Notes under the pieces: model-generated
The model's database searches: none
The model's input: only the letters and a program-made list of their open reading frames with translations
What the model was told of the DNA's origin: nothing
From: Atriophallophorus winterbourni
Lineage: Eukaryota; Platyhelminthes; Trematoda; Plagiorchiida; Microphallidae
Assembly: GCA_013407085.1 (NCBI GenBank)
Contig: JACCGJ010018528.1
Span: forward strand, 1-64,000
Length of the DNA stretch: 64,000 nt
Direction of reading: 5' to 3'
Position numbers and translations under genes: made by a program
Shown here: one piece after another, positions 23,601 through 38,600 of the stretch
How positions within the stretch are numbered: the first letter of the stretch is position 1
How the letters are laid out: every line of letters begins with the position of its first letter

Positions 23601-26600
23601 AATTTGTAATGCCTTCTCGTTCGATCCCAAACGTGTTCACTGCAAACTCGAAATTCCAAACGCTTTGCAGGCAACTTTATCCGATGCAGTATTTGAATAA
23701 GCTCATGTTTGAGTTGTGTATCGATTTCCGTCAATGGACTGGTGCTGAGGAACGGATTATTGGTCAGTGGGTTGGATTGTGCTGCGAGCATTAACGATCG
23801 ATACAGGTCTGCGACGTGATGATTAGCTATTTTTAACAAGCGCACGTCATTTTGATCGTTTTCTGTGGTCGTCCCAATAGCTTTAAGAATGGGGATTGCA
23901 TCGTGATCGGATTCGGGTTCATCATTGTCCGCGCTGATTTCGATACCAAGGTCACTTAATGAATAGTATGTTAGGGATTCCTTTTTGATGAGAGCTTTCG
24001 TGCTTGCATCTAATTTAGTCGGTTGTGAAGTGGGCTCTTTCGGAAAATGCACGATACGTTGCTGGACCTGAAATAACAAAAACATGTATTCCTAGATTAT
24101 ATGCGGGTAAAAAAGCTATGCTATACAAGAACCACAAAATGTACATCGTGCCCGATGGTAAAAATATCGTTAAAAATTATAGTCAAACGTGAAAAACATA
24201 CTTGTTCATGTGGATATCTAGTGATTATTTAAAAGCGTCAATGGTTTCAGATTGTACCACGTCAGTGGGTAAACTGCACCATAATTGCACATTGTGAACG
24301 GAAAATACTTATTTGCGGCAGTTCAATCTGCTATGCTGTTGATAAAGTTTAGATTGGTGACCACGCAGATGTGTGTTGTGGGAAAGATGCAACAAATGGC
24401 TACACTGATGGTTTGTTTGATTAAGCACTGTCCAAATAAAGATTAGTGCTCCTCGTTGGCGTCTGTATTGGGCTGAATGCAGTTACAATATTCTAAGTAA
24501 TTCAAATTCAAAGTAATTCAATGTTTTAATGGTCCAAAAGCAAATACTTTACAGTAACCACAGATTAAAAATATAGGGAATTCATAAAAACAACACAAAT
24601 GTTTTATACATATGGAAAGTCAGCACGTGTATTCAGGTGCAAGGTTGGGTTTGGTCAACATATACTTGTCAAGTTCAACATTGAACATGTTTAGGCTTGT
24701 TGCGAAAATGATTTGTGGGGGCAGGGAGTTCCATAGAAAACAGACTCTGACAGCAAAGAAAAACCTTCGACAATTTGATCTGGAGTGTGGTATGATTAAC
24801 TTGTAGCCATGCGATCTGATACCACGTGCTTCTTGCCGATGAAACAGGTGTTCAAGTGGGTGGTCCACTGTATGCAGAATGTTGAAAAGCAGGATCAAGT
24901 CACCCCTGAGACGACGGTACGAAAAGTCAAAGAGGTTTGGCGTTGCAATCCGCTCCTCGTATGGCCTGTTGTATAGACCGGTCACCAGTTTTGTAGCGCG
25001 GTGGTATACCTGTTGCAGCAAGGTCATGTCCTTTTGTAACCATGGGGACCATGGTTGAACAGCATACTCCATTGTTGGTCTGATATAGGTGTTAATTATA
25101 CGTGGGAGTATCTGCTTTGAGTAACGACCAAAGATCCTTCTGAGCAATGCTAAGATTTGGCAGGACTTTTTGTATACAACATAGCAGTGCCGTGAAGACT
25201 TCAGGTTACTGCTAATCCACACGCCCAGGTCTTTCTCTTCAATAACCCATGAAAGTTGCTGAGATCCCAGAGAGTATGTGAATTCGAATGATTTACCAAC
25301 GTTCAACATTTTACATTTATGGATGTTGCATGATAAGCAGTTCCGCAAGGACCAATTATGTAGTGCTCCGAGATCTTTTTGGAGAATTTGGCAATCTTCT
25401 ATGGTGCGTATGCTAGTCCAGACTTTGATGTCATCCGCAAATAAGATGATTTTGCTGCGTACGATTTCGGGTATATCATTCGCGTACACGAAAAAAAGTA
25501 TTGGCCCCAAGACTGAGCCTTGAGGTACGCCACTTGTAACTTCTACTGGGCTGGATAGTGCCCCATCAACTCTAACCCTTATAACTCTACCAGTCAAGTA
25601 ATCCTTAATCCATGCCAATAGTCTGCCGCACACCCCGAGATGCTCCAATTTTTGTAGCAGTATGCTGTGGTTAACACGCTCAAAGGCTTTAGACATGTCC
25701 AAGTAACAAGCAGGGATAGGGCATCCATCGTCCACGGTTCGAGTCCAATTATCAAGAGTTATGAGAAGATTGGTGAGACAGGAATGTCTTGTCCTGAATC
25801 CGTGCTGTGCGATGGAAAGAAGCTTATTTTGTTCCAAGTGTTTGATAAGTTCGTCAGCCACAAGTCGTTCGAGAACTTTAGAGACCACTGGCAACAACGT
25901 GACTGGTCTGTAGTTAGACACATCAGATCGGTTCCCTCCTTTGTATATCGGGGTGATTAGTCCACATTTCCAGTCATTAGCAACCGTGCTACAACTCAAG
26001 GACAGGTTAAAAAGGTCAGAGAGTGGTGAGAATAGAGCGTGGGCGCATTGCTTTAGGATGAATGGTGTTATTTCATCAGCACCCGGGGATTTTTTTGTAT
26101 TCAACCCGCGTAGCTTTACCAGGACACTCTCGGGTTTCACAACAATTTTGTGTATTATATTCTGCGATCTGAATGCAGGTATATCGTAGGATACGCGCTC
26201 ATTAGGGTAGAACACTCTAGAGTAAAATTGAGCGCGTTCGTTAGCGGCTTCGAGAACAGTGGGTGTAGTTCCAGTCGTAGTAAGCAAAGCGTAAACACCT
26301 GGCTTTACCCTGACCTTTCTGTTCACGATCTGGTAGAGGAGCTTCGGATTTCGTTCAATTTTATCCATCAGATTCATTGGATACTTTTCTTTATCCTCCT
26401 GGACAAGTTTAGTAACTTTGTTTCTCAACAAACGGTAAGATTCCCAAGATTCAGGTGTTGAATGCAGTACGTGGATTCTCCACGCACAGTTTCTTACCTT
26501 TATCCATTTCCGTGTTCGATTCCGGATAACGAATTTGAATCCTTTTTTGAGTTGTTTTGAAACATATTTTGAGTGGAGTTCTATTTTTCGGTTGATTTTC

Positions 26601-29600
26601 TGAAGCATCGATGACCAGCATTGTTGGACATCAGTGCTGATCGGTGCCCAGTCGGTGACTTCTTGAAGAGACATTGATAATGCAACTTCTGAGCATCACT
26701 TGCTCTTTTCGCTTCAGATATATAGTCCAAAACAATGACTACATGATCACTCTTTCCAAGAGGTGCTTCATAGCGGATATCCTCGATGACATTTTCCTCG
26801 CTCGTCAGAACAAGATCGAGAATGGATGGTGTGTTTGTGCCTCTGAAGCGAGTGGTGCTTGAGATGTGGTTGAATAAAGGAAGTTCGTTGAAACATTTTG
26901 TAGAATAGATGATCAAGAGAGTTCACCGGTGGAATCTCGCTTTTTAGTAAATTCGGGAGATTAAAGTCACCCATGATCAGGACGTTGTTTTGATATCTGG
27001 AAACAACCAGCTGAGTTTTCTCAATTAAACTAACATTGTATGCTTCGTCTGCTGACGGTGGTCGGTAAATCACACCAACAACACAGTTTTCAACTGTTGC
27101 TAATTCAAGTGAACACCAAAGTGTATCTTCCAGTGTATCTTCCAAACGGTAAGATTCCCAAGATTCAGGTGTTGAATGCAGTACGTGGATTCACCACGCA
27201 CAGTTTCTTACCTTTATCCATTTCCGTGTTCGACTCCGGATCACGAATTTGAATCCTTTTTTGAGTTGTTTTGAAACATATTTTGAGTGGAGTTCTATTT
27301 TTCGGTTGATTTTCTGAAGCATCGATGACCAGCATTGTTGGACATCAGTGCTAATCGGTGCCCAGTCGGTGACTTCTTGAAGAGACATTGATAATGCAAC
27401 CGTATCGATTTTTCTTATCAACTTCTGAGCATCACTTGCTCTTTTCGCTTCAGATATATAGTCCAAAACAATGACTACATGATCACTCTTTCCAAGAGGT
27501 GCTTCATAGCGGATATCCTCGATGACATTTTCCTCGCTCGTCAGAACAAGATCGAGAATGGACGGTGTGTTTGTGCCTCTGAAGCGAGTGGTGCTTGAGA
27601 TGTGGTTGAATAAAGGAAGTTCGTTGAACATTTTGTAGAATAGATGATCAAGAGAGTTCACCGGTGGAATCTCGCTTTTTAGTAAATTCGGGAGATTAAA
27701 GTCACCCATGATCAGGACGTTGTTTTGATATCTGGAAACAACCAGCTGAGTTTTCTCAATTAAACTAGCATTGTATGCTTCGTCTGCTGACGGTGGTCGG
27801 TAAATCACACCAACAACACAGTTTTCACCTGTTGCTAATTCAAGTGAACACCAAAGTGTATCTTCCAGTATCAAATCATTATCCGTGATTTCTCTGAACG
27901 TGAGGTGTTGATCATAGTAAATAGCAACACCTCCTCCTCCACGATCCATTCGAGTACGATGAAAAAGAAACATGTTTGGAATGGAAATTTCCTCCTCAAC
28001 TAATTGCTGATTGAACCAAGTTTCCGTTACGGCTATCAGGAGTGGTGAATATTTTTGACGAAGCTCGATTAGTTCGGGTAACTTATTTATCAAGCATTGT
28101 GCGTTGGTGTATAAACATTTGATGGTAGATCTTGATAAAAGTGTTGGATGATGAGTATTTGAGCAGGTAAGTTGAGTACGTGTCAAAGATGGTGGGCCTC
28201 GTGTTAATGGGTATATTACATCACCGACTCCGATAGAGTCGGTCGACATCCGATTTTTGGAGCAGGAGTCCTTACATCACCGTGCTCAGTACGAACGGGT
28301 CCGGCAACTTCCACGATAGAGCCGGTTTTCAGGTGTTTACTGATAATTTTGATCTCTCGTGGAACTTTGCATCGATACTGTTTCCAGTTGTTAAGCACGG
28401 TGTTCACCATTGTGGTGGTCAAATGTGTCAGTTTAAGGGGTCGTGGACCATTAACTTCGTAATTCGATTACGTCGGGATTCGGAACGTATCGATAACCGT
28501 TACATTGGTGGTTTGGATAGTATTACTAATAAATCTCCACTGTTGTAGGTCGTGGTGGGATTTACACTTTGTATCTGAAGCGGTAGCATCTTCTGGGACA
28601 TTTAAGAGAATAAGGGTGCGCTTATTGCGATCGTTTGTTCTCTTATGGTTACCTTCCGGTGGCGATTTTGCCCGCTCCGACCAATGCACATCAACGAATA
28701 CACGAGATGTATTTTCCATGCCGTCCCGTAGCAAGTATGTCGACAGAAGTACATCTTCTAAATCCTTCTCATTCTGCACTACTACCTTGAGCAACCGCGG
28801 CTTATCTTGGTGTAGCGCTTTGGGAGGACGACTCAAGCGAATCAACGAAACCGGGTGGATCGCTTTGAGATTCATGCGAGTGCACAGTTTCAACCATTCA
28901 GCCAAATCATTCTGATGTCTATTCGAAAATAACGTCTCAGTCGACTCTGGCACGTTGGTGCAGATAACACTAAGAGAAATTCCTTTCGAGGCAACTTTCG
29001 TTAATGGGGCCTTTGATGTGAACGGTTTCGGCTTTAAGGCGTTTTTAACACTGCTGGGTGCTGTGCTGCAACAATTCAACCTTTTCCAGAGATTGGTTTG
29101 GTGGTGGTAAAGTTGAACGTATTCGTGTGTTCAGTTTACATGGTTTAGGCTTGATAAATGGCTCTATCGCATTTTTCACTCGTGCAACCTCCTCTTCCAG
29201 TTGCGACAGTCTACTCTCCATTGTATTAGACACTTTTCCAACAGATGAATGTATAATCTTGCGATGACCATTTATATTTGAATTTCTACAGGCATGACAG
29301 AAATACCAAAGATATGGATAGTCATTATCGTTCAGTAGCCTTACACACTCATCTCGTCACATGACACGTGTTGGTGAAACCCGCAGAGAGCACATTTAAC
29401 TGAAACAGTATCAACGCTTGACGGATTTAAACACATGATGCAGAGGTCACCACGATTCAGTGTCGCCGTCGCCTGAATACTTCCCACGGTCACAGCTGGA
29501 TCGATATTTTTCGCGGTCCGGGCAGTGGATCTCGTGACACGCTCGCATATGTTTGTGGGTTGCATAGGGCTTGTCGGTTGATCGATAACGGGTGTTTTGT

Positions 29601-32600
29601 CCGTTGAGTGATTTGACAGTGTTCGTTGGCGAGATTTCGGCATTGAACAGTTAATCCGCGATAATTCGGGAACCACAGAAGATAGAACACGAAATAACGT
29701 ATCGAAACTTGTAGTTCAATGTGGTCTTTGCAGTGATTGCAAAATCCATAGGATAGCTGGTGCTGGGAAAATCTTTGTGCGCGTGAACAAAATGTTTTTT
29801 TCCCGTCAAACTGGCAACTTTGCTATAAGTTGACTTGCACGATCGAAAAGTATGAAATCCGATAGATATCGTTGAGTGATACTCGGAATTCTTTAAATGG
29901 TATAAATCCGTGCAGATGCAACGAAGATATGATCAAAATTGTCAGAGCGACGAAAAATACGTCCGCACAGTAGCGTGTGAAAGGTAGGATGTCGTATAGC
30001 TAATTAGAAAGATAAAGGCAATAGTAGCAGGATTTAAGATGACGAGTTTGCGTCACACAGGATCAGCTATTTGGTTCCATTCACGTGATCATCGCTTAAG
30101 GATGGAACAAGTGTTCTTGTTGCCAGTTTTGCGCTTCTATATTACTTGATCTTACTTATCTCCGACCATTTTAACTTTAGCTGCTTAAACACATTTGTGT
30201 TTTGTCGCCAATATATTTCTTTGGTTGCCACGCAAAATTGATCCGGAATCGGTAATTGAAAACAGCATTATTCTAACTGAAAGGGAGACCTGACAAGAAG
30301 CTTAGATCAGATGAACCACCACAAGAGATGTTGCTGGTTCCTTCTCGACTGGTCGGGCTTATGACGCTACTCAAACGTGCCAGTCTGGAGAAACATTCAT
30401 GAATGCTTAATCGCGATCGGACAGACGGTGGACGGTAGCTCAGGCCCTAATGCGTGGAACTACAACGGTGATGGCCCTAGATTCGAATCTGACCAGAGAC
30501 AGGATATGCACTGCTGATGAGCACAAATAAGAGCGAAACTCGAGTCCAGTGCACCCAATGTGATTAACCTTGTGAATATATCGAAGGACATGAAAATATT
30601 TGAATCGAGCTCTATTAATCAGGATTCGTTTCAATACCACTTGTTTTTCATATCCGTAAAATTTCATCCACAGAACTCACGTGCAAAAGTCTATTCTGTT
30701 CATTCCAGCCGCTGCACAAGTTTAGAATCAATTGAGCGACAGAATCGGTAATCGTTTGAGCCGTTGCTCGAATTTTCACAAATTGACCATAGCGAAAATA
30801 CAGAGTCAAACTGCGTAAATAGTGAAACGAATAATTCACTATTATAACAACGAGACAAGAGTACCAACGTCAACAAACCACGAAAGAAAAATGCAGTTCG
30901 GCAAAATACATATTATCAAAATAAGCGAATTCGCGGGCACAATGAGAAATGAGACTATCTGTATAGTTCGATCGTACATCTCCATATTGAGAATATCATA
31001 ACATGATGCATTAATGTAACTGAGATTTAAGAATATAAAGCTATTTACTCTATGATTGATTCATAGTGCGAAAATGTATACTATTCCTAAGAATTCCGAC
31101 AAAGAATTGGTACTCATGTTTGTCCAGCCCAACTAATGAATCACAGGCATCATCATACATTCCAACCCTCCAATACTCATGACAATATGATTGCGTGTAG
31201 GCAATAGTTACGCATGCTTCCATTATTTTATTGAGGAACTATTGTTTACAGACGATTTCTTCGGTCGACACAGCCAGCAACTAATGATTTTCTTCTGTTC
31301 TAGATAGAAATGAATTTGTGTGTTGATATACACCACTATAGATTGTTAATTCCCACCTTCGGTCATGCAGACGATATAGGTCCATCGCGAGCCCGTGAAG
31401 ATTTGATGCTACACAGCGTTTCTGATCACTGCACAGTCTGTTTCGACAGGAACAATATCTCCCACAACGAAAGCCAGCATTAGACCGTTGAACGCTGGTG
31501 GCGTGATGCGTGTTCAGCATACGTTAGCTGGTCCACTCCTTCTCGGCTTGTAAATGACGCTTTACAACATACCGCAATTGTCGAACAAAGATAGTCGAAA
31601 TGATATATTGGTTTAAACTGATGGATTTAAACAGTAATGATGGTTGGCTAAAACGTCTCTGGACCTAAAACTTTGATTTTTTCACGTTTATTGTCAACTT
31701 AGAATAAAATTTGCATGTCAAGTAAAAGCTGTCCAATAGCGACTGGAGCTTCTCTTGTGAGCGAGAAATGATGGCTACATCTTTGGCACCACTATTGGCA
31801 TTACCGATATAATTACAATTTTGCACAAGTTATACCCTGTAAAGTTATTACGATACTCCAAGTTTGATCGAGGCTTGAGCACTCAATACTGCTTGTGCTT
31901 TTGCTCGTTCTTTCAAGCTTTTAAATCTATGTTTATATAGTAATTCAGTTTTGATATTTCTATAAGTTTAAGTAAATTACGAACTGATTCATAAAAAAAA
32001 TTTAATTTTCATTACGGACAATTAATACTTATTCGTGGTACAAAAATCAAGCGTATAATGAGCTATACGATTATTCATATCATTCTTTACACAAGGATAA
32101 GAATTACTCGAATCTAGAGGATTTTTAATACAATACGGATATGAACGCGACTGCAGTTGTTCCAAATCGGAAACTATTTATTTATTTTACTACTGAAATA
32201 ATACATAGTAGTAAACTTACGCTTTCTCTTCAGGTTCTCTAAACAGCGCAACCAATGATTTGAGTTCAGATCCGAAAATAATTTCGTCCATATGGTCTTG
32301 TTCTTCTTCACATCTCGTAGTGAAAACTATCCAATGAGCACTTAGGGACAAGGTGACTCTACACCGCGATTTACTCAAATGTGGTTCGCTGACCATGGCT
32401 TGAATTTCCGTCGGAACGGACCGAGCGAAGCAATGCACTTCGCAAAGCTGAACACGAAAATTTCTCGCAAAATCGAACGTGCTCAGTTCAATCGATTTTT
32501 CTTCATCTGCGTTTGTGTCACTCTCCATTCTGTTGTACGTCATTAGGGATGGCTTCAATTTCAGCCATAGTGATTTAACCGCATCTTTGTTAGTTGATTC

Positions 32601-35600
32601 CTGTCCAGTTCCTGGTGGTTTCACAGATATATCCGAACACGAAACCGAGATCGATCGATGATAAGGAAATTTTTTAATAGCACGGGAAAATGAAGTTCCT
32701 TAAATATAAGTGAAAAGTATAAATTGACCGCGAGCATCTTTCACAAGTGAACCGCATTTCGAAATTGAAATGTTACATTATTATCAATATTTATATTGTT
32801 ATCAGTATGCGGTTACTTATGATGCAAACAAATTAGGATTCGCTGCGTGATAAGCTCAATGAGTTTTAATTGATTAAAATTAACAATTAATGCGATTTAA
32901 TACTTAAATTGCCCCCAATTTACTAAGAAATCATTACTAACCCTTACCACAGTTTTGAAGATTAATTCATAACTTGTATGCATATATATATGCGCTTGAA
33001 ACAGTGGAAGAATGGTAAACAAGTAGCGCTTGTATACCACTGTTGGGTAAGGTTGTTGCGACCAACCTGTTCAATCACATGAACTCCCAATCATGTAGAC
33101 TGCGCTTGAACCCATGACCATGAATATAAAAGCTCATTTGCATGCACCCCACGACTGCTTACGTGCTGTTTGCACTCATCAGGTAGGGACAGTAAGATCA
33201 GGATCCGCATGCCATTCTTCCACTACACTACATTTTCATCTACATAGGTACATATATATTTTTGTACCTATGTGATAATAACAGAAAAATTTTCTAACAC
33301 TTGGGTTACATGAAATTCACTGTTTAGATTCTTCGTCCGTCAGATGCGCCAGGTGAATCTTACCGAGAACGTATCATTATTTCATGTGCCATTTTTTAAT
33401 TACAAACTTAGAAACACTTCAAAAATACAGAATTTGTGAGCAAAATAATTCACATGGATTTTGAGTGTGCAATCGCTCAGAGCATATACTGAACTCGGCT
33501 GCTAATAGTGTAATAGAAAATGTTTGTGACCGATCGGGGAATAATAATCATGAAAAAAGAAATTTGGTAATGAATCGGTGATAGTTTTTTATTGGTAACG
33601 TTTCGCTTGTGACTCAGAAGCTTCGTCAGACCAAGGGCTGCTATCGGTAGATTACGCAGTATTGTTTCACGCCGCAAACGTGTCAATCTTGGGAAAGATA
33701 GTTCCTCTTGAATCGGCCTGTTTAGTCATTCGAATGCAACCAAACACCATACGCGTGTGATATACATATTCGGTGGACATCGACCGAAGGAGGACAATAA
33801 GAACCAACAACAAAATCATTATTCATTATTAACACACCAAATGGTTTCGTATTATATTTTGTCAAACTAACATCCGCATAACATACTGTTTCAATTGTTA
33901 TTTTAGCTCTCTGCCATTTGCAACTTGATTTATTCGATTAATCAACCGTATTAACGAGTTTGTTGTTTAGGTGTAGCATTATATTAAACGGAACAGATTT
34001 AAGCAAAATATATTTTCATTCATCAAGACAATGCTCACCAGGTGAGTCTACACGTTGCAAACAGTGCTCTTCCAGTAGTTGTTTTAGATACGATGAACGA
34101 GATCGTTTGATCATCTCGGTAAATTTCTTCGTTTTCAACGCTGCATAAACGCCATTGATGGCTAAAATTTAAACGTGAATTTATGATGCAATCACATAAA
34201 TTTAATAAGTAGAATCTCTGGTGGAAAACAGGTAATTAAAATACTGACACTCATAACTACGAAGTGCATTTTAAAACGCTCCAGACGTGGTTTTGATGAT
34301 GATGAGTTTGATACCTAATTGTCTGTAAAATAGTATTTTAGACACACGAATATCAATATAACAATTATCTGTGACGTTGATCCCATTTCTTGATACGATG
34401 GCACGGATTAATATCTGAAGATTCACCAAAAACAGCATGTATCAGTCGGGTAAACATTCAGTAGCACAGAGAAAATGTTGACATCTCTCTAAAAATAAGC
34501 GGGCGCAATTTCAAATTTTGTAATTATACGCCTCTTGAATTTTTCATAATGTGAATTTGTGAAATGGTTCACAACAATAATTAAATTCACTATGGATTAT
34601 TATCTTTTGATGTGAATAATTATGCCAGTTCACTCCAGGTAAAACCTCGCTCTTACCTATTATGCAATTGACTGACATCTCGAGGACATTCAATCCAATG
34701 CGAATCACGTCTACCACGTTTTTGTGCATCCATTTATTGAACTATGATTCACACCCCGAAATAAAAGCCTCAATCGTTAACTACCCCTGATTCCATCAAG
34801 ACAAGAGAATAACAAATGATCTAGTATTGATTACGCACATGACTGTGTTGGTTATTAATAGGATCTGAATTCTCGATTGATATCGTGCCAAGGTGTTCAC
34901 TTCCGTTCCTCATCATGCTACGCTCTTCTGCATATCATTCAACAGCTAATGACCTTCTCCTACCACTTCCTTTTCCGAAAATGTTGTTGGCTTAATCGTT
35001 TTCATGCAATCTACCGAGACTCGAAATATTGCGTGTTCATGACTGCTGACGTCGGATCTTTGGCTCTTCTTGTTCGTGTGTTGTGCTGAAGGTTCCTTTT
35101 GCTGCATATATATTTCGTGAGCTTGCGGTTTTCATTTTCCGCTAATGCAATCCATGCGTGTGTGTGCGCATTATCAACTCACTCAACGGTTTGTGCCAAA
35201 TTGTTGTGTGTAATGCATTTGCATTGAGTGACAGCTTTCGGATTATATTCAAAACGCAATAGCTGGATGTGCGAAACGCCCGATGATGACAATCCTGAAG
35301 CCGTGATAATTTTGGTTTTGAAAGGATTGCATAAGGAACATGATGACATGGGAAATGTCAGTGGTTATCTAAGGATATGTCATTCATCAAGGTGGTTTCA
35401 AGAAGCCTAACGTGACGTTGTTTTTCCTGTTGGCCTCCTTCGATCGATGTCGACCATGACGAGAGTTTGTATTAAAATATTTGGATCGTAATCCATTGAC
35501 AAATCAGATCTAAGCAACAACCGATACTGACATGTTGATGTCAGAGTTGTGAAAACGTCATTTGACTATATAATGTTGATGTGTGAAATGCTGTTCTGTG

Positions 35601-38600
35601 TCAAGCATGTAATCAACACGTTTGACCAACTGACTTGCTGTAGTGTGTGGGATTCGTGAATGAACGTAGTTAGTGGTTGAAAGGTTAGATTAGACAGTTG
35701 GAATGCAATCGGCACGTGGGTTACGGTTATTGTTTGACCTGGTATCCTGAAGCAGGTTAAAGAACGTAATAAACGTTAATATTAAGGATGCAATTTCTCA
35801 GCGATTGGCCGGGCGTACTCATCAAGACCTTGGAATATCCCCTGTATGGTTTGTGCTAATTAAACCGATTATTTATAACGAGCACATTTACCCTAGCGTC
35901 CTAATTTAGTGAAATGAGTGAAATAGCGTGTTGTGATCAACCAATGATTAAGTTCGATTAAACTCAATAATGAAAGGTAGCTTCGTACCAAACTGATCTT
36001 GTGGCGACGGTGATGGGTGAAATCTGCTGTTATTTCCTATACACGTTTCTACTTACCTTTAGTGAGTAGCAAAGCAACAAAATTTTCATCGGGTTGATAT
36101 AATTGTCCCGTGGAAACTGGAGGTCCGAATGGTGGTGTATCTCTCGTTCGGCAAACTTGAAGTCTAGAAAATTTGTTGAACAACAAAATTTTAAATTGGA
36201 ATAAAAATGATGCATTTTCTAAATTGATTTATACATTTTACGTGGTAAATTATGTCATTCGTTTTTCTCAGCTAGATATAGTCATTATTATTAGTCCTAA
36301 AATTTATTCCAGTGAAATATTTAGGACTTTAATCCCGCTTAAACAGTTCAGAGTGTTTAACAAGAAATGGGCTTCTCTCACACGATATTCGTTCTATATT
36401 GAAACGCTTCGTTAGAATTTCGGGTTTTAATAAAAACGGTTCGTTAGGGTTTTTGTACCATAAAAATAAACATTTATACTGCAACCATTTTATTCATTCA
36501 TGAGGCACTGAATGTGGTATACGTGAACAAATAAAGTAGATAGAAAGCCAACAGGTTAGAATCGAGTACGTGATATCTGCATAACAAAGGCCAGTGAGTT
36601 TATACTGCCTAAATGAGTTCACTTTGAATCACAATTCGCAATATTGTTGGCCCTTTAAATGCGTAATCGCAAATAAAAATTCATAATCTCGTTGAGACCT
36701 TACACCCGAATTAAACGTAGTTATCTGAATACCATTACATTTTACATATTCTATATTTGTCGTGTTATCGTGTATTTCGTGTATTTTGAAAGTACTAACC
36801 GGTAGTCGAATGAACGAATAGGGTGATGAGAAGAAAACAGCTGTTGATGTTTTCGTTTATTCTATGCTGTAATGAAGCGCAACCTGAATGCTTATTCTGA
36901 TAAAGATTAATACAGGTCAATATGTGATTGACCAGTCGACGGACGGTAGCTATGGCCCAATGCTGTGTGACTAAGTTAGAGATGATATCATATGATAAAA
37001 AGTTTCTTCGAATGTTTGTTCACTGTGGACTGCCTTGAGTTGACTAATTTCGGACAAATCCGAGTGAAACATAGTGCCCGATACCAATGACAAGGTAATC
37101 CAACTGTAAAACGCTTTTCTGTTGAGCATAAGTCACGATAAAAATCCTAAATGACACGACTTCTCATCTTTCATTTTCGTCTGCAGAGGAGACTTGATTT
37201 AACAGTAGTTTTGAGAATGAAGATTTTGTTTCGCGACTTGATCGTTGAAGCTCACAACGGGATAAACGTTGTAATTCAGAGATTGGACAGTCATCAAGTG
37301 AAAATGCTCCCCGTTTTAACAAAACTGTCAGTTCTTTACAAAAATGTCTCCCTATATGGATTAATTTTTAGGTATCTTGTTTGCTTTCAGCTTAATTCAG
37401 GTGAATTTGAATCTTGTATAATGCCGCAGGTGTAATAAAACGTTATACACATCTGCAAATTTTAACGTTGTTCATTGAGAATCCACCGATTCTTTTTAAA
37501 GGCGTCTGTCGGCTTCCTTTTAAGTATAATCTAACGTAATGGAATATTATTATACGCAGAGCAGCGATTAGAATCTTTAATGATCTATGATGCTTATATA
37601 AAGCCTAATCAATTTGTGATCAACATTCCAACGCTTTTTCCATTCTTTACAATAGGATTCTGGTGAGCATGTTTTTTGGGAATAGAACATAGTATAATCT
37701 TTCGTCACTTGCCACACTAAGAAGCGTTTTCATTCACGGAGGCATTGTCTAATCATCTTCCTTCTTGTTTTTCTACCACTTTCTACTGCTACAAAATAAT
37801 CGAGTGATATACATCAAATTCATATTGTGGTTGTTATTACTGCAACTGCCGCTATTACTTTTAATGTGTTTAACTTTCTGATGTCGGGTACTCTGCTTCA
37901 ATTTTATGTTCATCTGCTCGAAATTCTTACACGCTTGTTAGTTACTAACATTTTTCCACCTGCCTCTTTACTATCTTGTCTCGTTTTGCATTGGAAATCC
38001 ATCCATTGCATCAATTTACAATCTTTTGCGTAGTTAGAACGTTTGCTCAATGTTACGAACTCTACGTTTTGTACTGTGGTTGCTGCTCATAATTTTTTCA
38101 GCTCATATAAATTTCCGTAAATATTTCACAGAAATATTATTCATTACGACTAATTCTCAAAATTTCTCTCATCTTGCATCAATTAGTGTAATGGGTAAAC
38201 ACTGCCATTCTTTATGGTGTTAACATTGTGTGAACCTATCAATCGATGCACTTAGTTAAATGCTGCGTTAGATCCAAGGCCAACAGCTAAATGCACACTG
38301 GTTTCAACATACCTATTGATTACACTGACCAGACACTCGCGTAATTGCGTAACTTTACTATTTGGCCATTCAGACTGTGCATACGTTTAACGTACCGATA
38401 ATAAATGCGGTTATCGGAACCACGTTCTGCACGGACCACAAGAATCACTTGCTGAAAATGTGACAAGATTGATCCCGGATTGAAGGGCGCGGTGGAACCT
38501 TCGTCTTGAAAAATGATTGTCACAGAACTGTTGCCGATGTGACGTTTTCGGGCGATCTGGAAGTAAGGTTCGACAATGTGTACTTTACTAATGGAATAAA

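Larger units (their letters stand above)
24490..29700 (-). mobile_element. Near-complete CR1/Jockey-like LINE (broken)
   Basis: Minus strand, in order: ORF1 with a PHD-type finger (CIMCLNPSS..VKCALCGFHQ, 29341-29676) and a later part (28468-29079); ORF2 endonuclease (27191-28249: TETWFNQQ, VIYRPPSADE, GDFNLPN, GKSDHVVI); RT (24620-26674: YLDMSKAFERVNHS, GVPQGSVLGP, FADD at 25430-25441); then the NCRRFFFAVRVCFLWNSLP tail and an AATTC-rich end at 24490. Frameshifts in ORF1 and an internal tandem duplication break it. It is inserted in sense with the RapGAP gene. Confidence 0.92.

Noticed and set aside
24600..29700. Cellular gene with endonuclease, RT and PHD finger domains
   Set aside because: Domain order, the internal duplication, stops and the tail motif shared with other copies show a LINE.
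36030..36215. Minus frame KFAEREIHHHSDLQFPRDN over RapGAP exon I
   Set aside because: The phase from both neighbouring exons selects the other frame, which contains the conserved RDTPPFGPP motif.
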